Shown here one piece after another: positions 57,706 through 64,000 of a stretch of 64,000 nucleotides of DNA. The stretch is from JBBQLG01 sp964251665. GTDB taxonomy: Bacteria > Bacteroidota > Bacteroidia > Cytophagales > Spirosomataceae. The stretch spans positions 1-64,000 of the forward strand of contig CAXUKO010000026.1 of assembly GCA_964251665.1 (NCBI GenBank), written 5' to 3'. Both the position numbers and the translations under genes were made by a program. The stretch's first letter is position 1; each line of letters opens with the position of its first letter. The notes under the pieces are model-generated. The model was given only the letters and a program-made list of their open reading frames with translations. It made no database searches and was not told the origin of the DNA.

Positions 57706-60700
57706 ATGAAGTCAGCGAACTACCGTTCTCTATCCGTTGCCCTGTTCGGGCTGCTGGCCCTGGTCTGCGGTATGGCCCCGTTTGGTATGGCACAAAGTCA
57801 GCTTACCGGCCGTATTGTCGATCCTCAGACTGGCCCGCTCATCGGTGTGCCGATTACCCTTATTGCGCAGACCGATTCGACGGTGAAAAAACAGACCATT
57901 ACGGATACCGCCGGGGTATTCAGGATGGCTGATCTCAGCTTGCAGTCGTACCGGCTTAGGGCAACGTATCCCGGCTATCAGAACCTGAGTCTGGTCATCA
58001 CCATCAGTCAGCCGGTTCAGGACCTGGGCACGTTACCCATGAATCAGGATTCGACCTCGGTAACACTCGCGTTGGCAACCGGGCAAACACCGGCCACACC
58101 ACCGGATACCATACCACAGGCTGCTACAACGCAGGCCACCACAGCCCAAACGCCCGCTCCACAGCCCACATCTGTAGCGGGGCGCAGTCAACTCACGGGT
58201 CGGATTGTCGATACCAAGAAAAGCGCGCTGATCGGTGTGCCGATCATTCTGACCGCTCAGGCCGATTCGACGATCAAAAAATATGCCCTTAGCGATACCG
58301 CCGGGGTGTTTACCATAACTGACATCAGTCCGCAGGCGTACCGACTTCGGGCAACGTACCTTGGCTATCAGGATCTGGGTCAGCTGATTACCGTCAGACA
58401 GCCGGTTCAGAATCTGGGGGATCTGACCATGACCGAAGATTCGCGCACGTTAAAGGAAGTCGTTGTGAAAGGGCAGGTGTCCGCGTCGCAGATGAAGGGC
58501 GACACGCTGCAACTGAACGCCAACGCTTTTAAGGTAACCCGAGACGCCAACACCGAAGATCTGGTCCGTAAAATGCCGGGAATCACGGTCGAAAACGGGA
58601 CGGTAACGGCGCAGGGCGAAACGGTACAGCAGGTGCTGGTAGATGGAAAAGTTTTCTTTGGCGATGACCCCACTATTGCCCTGCGCAACCTGCCCGCTGA
58701 GGTAGTCGATAAAATTGAAGTGTTTGACAGGCAGAGCGACCAGTCACAGTTTACGGGTTTCAACGATGGCAACACCACCAAAACCATCAACATCGTGACC
58801 CGTGGCGATCGGCAGAATGGTTTGTTCGGACGGGTGTACGCTGGAGCCGGTACCAATGGAGTCTATACGGCTGGCGGTAATGTAAACCAGTTTAAGGGTG
58901 CGCGTCGGCTGTCGGTGATCGGGCTGAGCAACAACATCAACCAGCAAAATTTTGCTAGTCAGGACCTGCTGGGTGTTACCAATGCCGGGGGCGGCAACGC
59001 TGGAGGGCGGGGTGGTGGCGGAGGCCGGGGCGGCACCGGTGGCGGTGGAGCACCGGGCGGTGGCAATAATTTTCAGGTGGGGCAGCAGTCGGGTATTAAC
59101 AAGACTAACTCGCTGGGTATCAATTTCTCCGACGACTGGGGGAAGCACGTAACGTTTCGGGGCAGCTATTTCTTTAACAATAGTAATAACCGCAACGTAC
59201 AGACGCAGTTTCGGCGGTATTTCCTGACCGGTGACGCCAGTCAGTTTTATCAGGAAAACAGCCAGACCAGCAGTGAAAACTACAACCATCGGTTCGATTT
59301 CCGGCTCGAATACACCATTAACTCCAATAATTCGCTGCTGATAACGCCCCGCGTTCGGTTTCAAAATACAAACTCAACGAGTGGCGTGAACGGCATCACG
59401 TATCTTTCCAATGACAGCACGTTGCTGAACCCCGGAGCGGGCAACAGTTTTAATCCCATTGTGCCGCCCGACAGTGCGTTGCTCAACCGGTCGACCAGCA
59501 ATTATACGTCGCGGAATCAGGGCTACGACTTTGCCAATAACATCCTGTTCCGGCATCGGTTTGCCAAACGTGGCCGGTCCCTCTCGCTGAATTTAGGCAG
59601 TGACGTGGCAAAGCAGACCAATAATAACACGCAGATGTCGCTGAATGAGTACTTTACTGATAGCACCCGGAGTCAGCGGATCGACCAGCAAACGCATGTC
59701 AGTTCGCCGAGTTATCAGTTGTCGCTCAATACAGCATTTACAGAACCCCTGGGCAAATTCAGTCAGTTGCAGTTGAATTATAATGTCTCCTATCGAAACA
59801 GCAATTCTGATCGCCGTACAAACCGGTTAAATCCGCTTACGAACCGATACGACTCCCTGAATTTACAGTTATCCAATACCTTCCAGAATGATTACCTGAC
59901 CAACCAGGCGGGGGTAGGCTACAACTTCCGGAATCCGAAAGCGGGTCTCAATGCCAACCTGACCTATCAGCGGGCCGATCTGATCAGCGATCAGACGTTT
60001 CCTCGCGTCAACCACGTTCGGGCGACGTTCAACAACCTCCTGCCGTCGGCGACGTTTGACTATCGGCTGACTACCGACGCCCGGTTGCGGGTGAACTACC
60101 GCACCAATACGCAGGCCCCGTCAGTGACCCAACTGCAAAACGTGCTCGATAACTCAAATCCGCTGTTTTTAACGCTCGGTAATCCAGACCTGAAGCAGTC
60201 GTACAGCCATAACGTTCAGGCGCGGTATACGCTGACGAAACCCACTAAATCGCGCAGCCTGTTCATTCTGCTTAGCGGGAATGCCACCAACAATTACATT
60301 GCCAATGCCACGAACATCGGCACCGACACGTCGCAGCTCATTAGTGGTGTTCGGGTGGGACGGGGTGTTCAGCTATCCCGGCCGATTAATCTGAACGGAT
60401 TATGGGCGATGCGCACGTTTCTGACGTACAGCTTTCCCATTAAGGTTGCCAAACTAAACCTAAGCCTGAACGCAGGAAATGGATATAGTCAGACGCCGGG
60501 TAGCATAAATGGACGCCTGAATCTGGCCCGTACCACCACCTGGACCGAAGGCGTTGTGCTGAGCAGCAATATCAGCGAGAAACTGGACTTTTCGGCCTCC
60601 TACACGGGTAACTTCAATGAGGTCAAAAACACGATTCAGCCCCAGTTGAACAACACGTATTACTACAGCGTGATCAGCGGCCGTATCAACTGGATTTTTG

Positions 60701-61068
60701 GGCCGGGTCTGGTATTTCAGGCTGACATAAATAATCAGCGTTATAAAGGGTTTTCGGGAAGTGTCGATCAGCAATACACGCTGTTGAATGCCGCTGTCGG
60801 TAAGAAGTTCCTGAAAGACCAGCGTGGTGATCTACGGATTTCAGCCTTTGACTTACTGAAGCAGAACAACAGTTTAAGCGTTACCCAAACCGATACCTAC
60901 GTTCAGAACAGCCAGTCGCTGGTGTTGCAGCGGTACTTTCTGCTGACATTTACCTACAGTCTCCGCCAATTTAAAGCGGCAGCAGCCCCAGCCCGGCCCG
61001 ATGGTCAGTTTACCCCGCCGGGTGCCAATGGAAACGGCGGGTTTCCAGGCCGTCGCCGGGATGGGTAA
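57706..61068 (+). CDS. TonB-dependent receptor-type protein with duplicated N-terminal domain
   Basis: A 1120-residue outer membrane protein from ATG 57706. Signal peptide (ALFGLLALVCGMAPFGMA), then two consecutive carboxypeptidase-regulatory-like domains: SQLTGRIVDPQTGPLIGVPI (repeat 1) and SQLTGRIVDTKKSALIGVPI (repeat 2), joined by a Thr/Pro/Gln linker. Next is a plug-like region (MPGITVENGTVTAQGETVQQ and VDKIEVFDRQSDQSQFTGFN), a Gly-rich loop (residues about 430-455) and a large beta-barrel to an aromatic end. It resembles the OMP_b-brl_3 receptors of Bacteroidota. No SusD partner or sigma/anti-sigma pair is adjacent, so the substrate is open. Confidence 0.85.
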   Translation: MKSANYRSLSVALFGLLALVCGMAPFGMAQSQLTGRIVDPQTGPLIGVPITLIAQTDSTVKKQTITDTAGVFRMADLSLQSYRLRATYPGYQNLSLVITISQPVQDLGTLPMNQDSTSVTLALATGQTPATPPDTIPQAATTQATTAQTPAPQPTSVAGRSQLTGRIVDTKKSALIGVPIILTAQADSTIKKYALSDTAGVFTITDISPQAYRLRATYLGYQDLGQLITVRQPVQNLGDLTMTEDSRTLKEVVVKGQVSASQMKGDTLQLNANAFKVTRDANTEDLVRKMPGITVENGTVTAQGETVQQVLVDGKVFFGDDPTIALRNLPAEVVDKIEVFDRQSDQSQFTGFNDGNTTKTINIVTRGDRQNGLFGRVYAGAGTNGVYTAGGNVNQFKGARRLSVIGLSNNINQQNFASQDLLGVTNAGGGNAGGRGGGGGRGGTGGGGAPGGGNNFQVGQQSGINKTNSLGINFSDDWGKHVTFRGSYFFNNSNNRNVQTQFRRYFLTGDASQFYQENSQTSSENYNHRFDFRLEYTINSNNSLLITPRVRFQNTNSTSGVNGITYLSNDSTLLNPGAGNSFNPIVPPDSALLNRSTSNYTSRNQGYDFANNILFRHRFAKRGRSLSLNLGSDVAKQTNNNTQMSLNEYFTDSTRSQRIDQQTHVSSPSYQLSLNTAFTEPLGKFSQLQLNYNVSYRNSNSDRRTNRLNPLTNRYDSLNLQLSNTFQNDYLTNQAGVGYNFRNPKAGLNANLTYQRADLISDQTFPRVNHVRATFNNLLPSATFDYRLTTDARLRVNYRTNTQAPSVTQLQNVLDNSNPLFLTLGNPDLKQSYSHNVQARYTLTKPTKSRSLFILLSGNATNNYIANATNIGTDTSQLISGVRVGRGVQLSRPINLNGLWAMRTFLTYSFPIKVAKLNLSLNAGNGYSQTPGSINGRLNLARTTTWTEGVVLSSNISEKLDFSASYTGNFNEVKNTIQPQLNNTYYYSVISGRINWIFGPGLVFQADINNQRYKGFSGSVDQQYTLLNAAVGKKFLKDQRGDLRISAFDLLKQNNSLSVTQTDTYVQNSQSLVLQRYFLLTFTYSLRQFKAAAAPARPDGQFTPPGANGNGGFPGRRRDG

Positions 61069-61092
61069 GGTAAATAAAGACACTCCTTCATG

Positions 61093-61135
61093 TTCTGAGT
61101 TACGCCATACCTTGAAGGTATGGCGTAACTCAGAA
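61093..61135. repeat. Near-perfect 43-nt palindrome (family G)
   Basis: 21-nt arms 61093-61113 and 61115-61135 with a 1-nt centre. The left arm starts ttctgagttacgccatac. Its position 25 bp after the receptor gene and 9 bp before the VOC gene end suggests a bidirectional stop or a mobile repeat. Confidence 0.88.
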
Positions 61136-61143
61136 AGTACTGG

Positions 61144-61641
61144 TTAGATCGCCTGTGGTAATTCACGCAGCAGTCCTTCCAGGTCTAAGGGTTGCGTGTA
61201 CATCTCAAGGGAGCCATCGGGTTTGCGGGGCCACTGATCAGCCGGGCGGTCCCAATACAGCTCGACTCCGTTATGGTCAGGATCATTTAGATAAATGGCT
61301 TCCGACACCCCATGATCCGACGCGCCGGTAATGGGATACTTCACGTCGATCAATCGCTGTAGAGCTACCGCCAGATCCTGCCGGGTTGGGTAAAGAATCG
61401 CCGTGTGAAACAACCCTGCTGCCCGCGTCGGAGCCGGTGGAGAACCTTTACTATACCATGTATTCAGCCCGATATGGTGATGATAACCACCCGCCGAAAT
61501 AAAAGCTGCCTGATCGCCGTACATGGTGGTAACGGTAAAGCCGAGCAGGTCACGGTAGAAGGCCAGAGCCCGGTCGAGGTCGGCCACTTTCAGGTGAATA
61601 TGGCCAATACGAGTCTGGTCGGGAATGGTGTAAGGCGTCAT
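61144..61641 (-). CDS. VOC-family (glyoxalase/dioxygenase-like) protein
   Basis: A 165-residue VOC-fold protein of the catechol-dioxygenase/glyoxalase superfamily: IGHIHLKVADLDRALAFYRD near residue 12, FISAGGYHHHIGLNTWYSKG (metal His) near 47, and LNDPDHNGVELYWDRPADQW (metal Glu) near 118. The chemistry (dioxygenase, fosfomycin-like resistance or glyoxalase) cannot be told from sequence. Monocistronic. Confidence 0.8.
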   Translation of the reverse strand: MTPYTIPDQTRIGHIHLKVADLDRALAFYRDLLGFTVTTMYGDQAAFISAGGYHHHIGLNTWYSKGSPPAPTRAAGLFHTAILYPTRQDLAVALQRLIDVKYPITGASDHGVSEAIYLNDPDHNGVELYWDRPADQWPRKPDGSLEMYTQPLDLEGLLRELPQAI

Positions 61642-61740
61642 AGGAAAGGCTCATTTTGTATGCCAGCTAATAACCGAAAATTGTCTTTTTGTGTCTCGGT
61701 ACGAGCATCAATTTAATTAGTAACTGCTACCCATAAGTGT

Positions 61741-61778
61741 AAAAGAGCCGCTTCCGTTATAACTGAAGCGGCTCTTTT
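61741..61778. terminator. Terminator between VOC start side and amidase
   Basis: 14-bp stem aaaagagccgcttc/gaagcggctctttt (61741-61754, 61765-61778) with a 10-nt loop. On the minus strand it follows the amidase stop (61797). Confidence 0.9.
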
Positions 61779-61796
61779 ATGTCTACTAAACTGCGA

Positions 61797-63461
61797 TTAT
61801 TGAAGCGTCGGGTGCTTTTTGTGGAAATCGGTTGCGTCCTGATAGGCTTTGGCTACGGCCAGCACTTTGCCTTCGTTGAATAACTGACCAAGAAACGTAA
61901 CACTCGTTGGCGTGTTTTCCTTTGTGAATCCATTGGGCAGTACCACGCAGGGGTGACCCGTCAGGTTAGTCATAGTCAGGTTGCCCCCGGCGTAAGTCGG
62001 GCTGATGTACACATCGACGCCCGCTTTGGTTAACACCTGATGCATATCGTTGATGAGCTTCGTTCGAATCCGGTTGGCCTGAACGTATTCCACTGCCGGG
62101 ATGAACCGTGACGACCGGAACGAGTTGGGCCAGGCATTTTTTAACTGCCGCACCATCAGATCATCTTTTCCCGACCGGGTTAGTTCATCGAAAGCAGCTC
62201 CAGCTTCGGCACTCAGGACAATGGTCATGGCTCCATATGGGTAAGCCGGTAGTTCGATAGGAACCAGTTCCGCCCCGAGTTTAGTCAACGTTGCCAGCGT
62301 GCTGGAGTCATTGGCATGGTTTAGATATTTACTATCGAACGCTTTCTTGACATAGCCAATTTTCTGGCCCTTAAGTGATGCCAGTGGCGTATACGTAAAA
62401 GGCGCTTTGATAACAGATGCATCCTTACCGTCCGGCCCCTGAATGGCATTGAGAATTAGCGCACAGTCTTCCACCGAACGGGTCATTGGTCCAATCTTAT
62501 CCATACTCCAGCTCAGCGCCATTGCCCCGTGTTTACTAACCCGGCCATAAGTTGGGCGAATGCTGGTAACCCCGCAAACCGTAGACGGCGATACAATTGA
62601 CCCCAGTGTTTCGGTGCCAATCGCGAAAGGAAGTAGACCGGCTGACACAGTCGAAGCTGACCCCGCCGACGACCCGCTCGACCCGGTTTCGGGTTTCCAC
62701 GGATTGCGGCTCATGCCCCCGAACCAGACGTCGCCCATGGCCAGTTCACCCACCGCCAGTTTGGCACAAAGTACGGCACCGGCTGCTTCGAGCCGCTGAA
62801 CTACCGTAGCGTCGTAGTTGATGGTCTGATCTTTATACGGTACCGAGCCCCAGGTCGTTTTATAGCCGGTTTTCGCCAGCAGATCTTTTGCCCCGTACGG
62901 AATACCGTGCAGAGGACCGTGATACTTACCCGCTTTTAGGTCGGCGTCAGCGCGTTTAGCCTGTGCCAGGGCAAGGTCTTCGGTTAGGGTAATTACGTTG
63001 AAAAGACTGGCCCCGCCCGTTTTGAGCCGGTTCAGGAAAAAACGAGTCAGATCTTCCGACGAAATCTGCTTCGTCCGAATCAGTTCGCCGAGCTGTGCAA
63101 CGGTGTAAAATGCCAGCTCATCGCGATTAGCGGGAAGTTTGGTGCCGGTAAGCGGACTTTGTTTCAGCGAGTTAGTACCCGTTGGCATGACGAATCCAGC
63201 CGGGATCGGGTTGAATACCAGGGCTGGAGCCACATCATTTGTGAGGTCGATTTTACGCAGGGCTTCGTAGGAGTCACGGTTGCGATTGAGGTTATCCATC
63301 ATCGAATCGCGCTCGGCGGGCGTAAATTCAAGCCCGAACAGACGGGAGGCCACCGCGGCCATATCGGCTGTCAGGGGCTTTTTAGGATCGTCGCTGGTGA
63401 TGAGGGCGCCCAGCGCGAAGCTAACGGCACAGGCAGACAGGAGGGTAATCGTTTTTTTCAT
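61797..63461 (-). CDS. Amidase-signature family protein, exported
   Basis: A 554-residue amidase from ATG 63461. A signal peptide (KKTITLLSACAVSFALGALI) precedes a mature enzyme with the Ser-cisSer-Lys triad: the catalytic Lys in PLHGIPYGAKDLLAKTGYKT near 200, and the Gly/Ser-rich signature ETGSSGSSAGSASTVSAGLL (Ser pair, near 270). It hydrolyses amides such as peptide or aryl amides in the periplasm. Codons upstream of 63461 in the same frame are not used. Family-E palindrome lies beyond the start. Confidence 0.88.
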   Translation of the reverse strand: MKKTITLLSACAVSFALGALITSDDPKKPLTADMAAVASRLFGLEFTPAERDSMMDNLNRNRDSYEALRKIDLTNDVAPALVFNPIPAGFVMPTGTNSLKQSPLTGTKLPANRDELAFYTVAQLGELIRTKQISSEDLTRFFLNRLKTGGASLFNVITLTEDLALAQAKRADADLKAGKYHGPLHGIPYGAKDLLAKTGYKTTWGSVPYKDQTINYDATVVQRLEAAGAVLCAKLAVGELAMGDVWFGGMSRNPWKPETGSSGSSAGSASTVSAGLLPFAIGTETLGSIVSPSTVCGVTSIRPTYGRVSKHGAMALSWSMDKIGPMTRSVEDCALILNAIQGPDGKDASVIKAPFTYTPLASLKGQKIGYVKKAFDSKYLNHANDSSTLATLTKLGAELVPIELPAYPYGAMTIVLSAEAGAAFDELTRSGKDDLMVRQLKNAWPNSFRSSRFIPAVEYVQANRIRTKLINDMHQVLTKAGVDVYISPTYAGGNLTMTNLTGHPCVVLPNGFTKENTPTSVTFLGQLFNEGKVLAVAKAYQDATDFHKKHPTLQ

Positions 63462-63505
63462 AGGGTTGAAAATACACCCACTTGCGGGTTTTCCAACCAA
63501 TAATG

Positions 63506-63572
63506 TGATGTCGGGTTCAAGAACCCGATATCAGGGTAACCACGAATGTGCCGGGTTTAAGAACCCGACATC
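63506..63572. repeat. Palindrome family E
   Basis: Two units, gatgtcgggttcaagaaccc (63506-63531, with gatatc) and the inverted unit ending gaacccgacatc (about 63548-63572), each self-complementary. The right unit encodes the last residues (MMSGS) and stop of coaE on the minus strand. Confidence 0.82.
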
Positions 63573-64000
63573 ATTATAAACAGCTCATGAAGCCGCACAA
63601 GCTGTGGTAAAAGCAACTCAGTTTCATCATTTCGCACAACATAGTCAGCAATTTTCAACCGGTCTGCGTCACTCACCTGCCGGTCAATGATGTTTCGGAT
63701 GTCAGTCTCGGAGCGGTGGGGGTCGCGTTGCCTGATTCGGGCAATCCGCAGATCAATGGGGGCCGTAACAACAATTACTTTATCGAGTGTATTGTGGTCG
63801 CCAGCCGCCCGCATAATAGCAGCTTCCTTAATGACGTATGACTGATGGGCATGCTGGGCTACCCATGTTTCGGTGTCGGCCATCACGCGGGGGTGAATCA
63901 GCTTATTCAGTTGCGTAAGCAGGGTTGGGTTAGCAAATACTTGTGCCGCTACCCATGCCGTGTTATATACGCCTGATTCTGGTTCGGACGGATCTGTTGT
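63557..64000 (-). CDS. coaE: Dephospho-CoA kinase, 3' part
   Basis: The 5' end lies beyond the right edge; 147 codons are visible. Recognisable parts are NPTLLTQLNKLIHPRVMADT, the YVIKEAAIMRAAG segment, VIVVTAPIDLRIARIRQRDP (near the base-binding lid) and IIDRQVSDADRLKIADYVVR, which match CoaE after its P-loop. It makes CoA from dephospho-CoA. The C-terminal MMSGS plus stop is encoded by a palindromic repeat, so the original end may have been replaced. Confidence 0.85.
   Translation of the reverse strand, partial: TTDPSEPESGVYNTAWVAAQVFANPTLLTQLNKLIHPRVMADTETWVAQHAHQSYVIKEAAIMRAAGDHNTLDKVIVVTAPIDLRIARIRQRDPHRSETDIRNIIDRQVSDADRLKIADYVVRNDETELLLPQLVRLHELFIMMSGS

Noticed and set aside
1..64000. 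tRNA, rRNA, prophage or intact insertion sequence
   Set aside because: No cloverleaf-like segments, rRNA sequence, transposase frames or phage structural genes were found on reading the gaps and genes; xerC looks like the housekeeping enzyme.

Overview
The window reads as a chromosomal segment of a Bacteroidota bacterium, most likely Cytophagales and close to Spirosoma (inference from protein style). Reasons: promoters of the Bacteroidota type (TTG, 20 bp, TAnnTTTG) upstream of rpsU, the marR-like gene and yidC; few recognisable Shine-Dalgarno sites; DUF4136, Spy-like and large CarboxypepD_reg/TonB-receptor-type outer membrane proteins; and a core gene GC content near 50-55%. There is no tRNA, rRNA, CRISPR array, intact transposase or prophage that I can see.

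Layout. 1-7.0 kb: genes of the ebo cluster (eboC, eboB, then eboA) on the minus strand. They are split by about 2.65 kb that holds an outward-facing envelope gene pair and an AT-rich ankyrin/orphan pair, one gene of which is broken. xerC and rpsU follow. 7-13.8 kb: a Ppx/GppA phosphatase, a MarR-controlled four-gene operon (MarR, DinB, DUF4442, alpha/beta hydrolase), an AraC regulator, an LD-carboxypeptidase and an inward-rectifier K+ channel. 14-17.3 kb: a lipid/polysaccharide cluster (GT2, deacetylase, GT87-like) and a DUF721 gene. 17.4-21.1 kb: a methionine locus with promoter, SAM-I riboswitch, a possible poly-Cys leader peptide, metY, metX and an exported MTA/SAH nucleosidase. 21.1-24.8 kb: a purine permease broken by a frameshift, then an AT-rich accessory island with a decayed HigBA toxin-antitoxin, a HEPN-type orphan protein and a convergent orphan. 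24.8-39.5 kb: housekeeping genes (nagB, desaturase, pyrG, yidC, an LppC-like lipoprotein-type protein, hemL, GT2, hisS, acyltransferase). 39.5-50.1 kb: an assimilatory sulfate reduction and transsulfuration block on the minus strand (cobA for siroheme, sulfite/nitrite reductase, cysN, cysD, cysH, a Gfo/Idh/MocA oxidoreductase translationally coupled to cysH, a MetZ-like sulfhydrylase, a TauE exporter). 50.4-64 kb: leuS with an AT-rich internal block, a small overlapping gene pair, a phosphodiesterase, a frameshifted PfpI gene, an AAG glycosylase, a large TonB-receptor-type protein with a duplicated N-terminal domain, a VOC protein, an amidase and the 3' part of coaE.

Two sequence-level themes stand out. 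First, the intergenic spaces are full of long, near-perfect inverted repeats that fall into at least six families. Several of them touch genes and supply stop codons or plausible start codons. Second, there is visible gene decay and mosaicism: two single-base homopolymer frameshifts, two in-frame stop codons, a degraded toxin-antitoxin pair, and a 36% GC block inside an otherwise about 54% GC leuS gene. The best candidates for undescribed biology are the HEPN orphan island, the SAM riboswitch followed by a poly-Cys mini-ORF, the leuS insert and the palindrome families.
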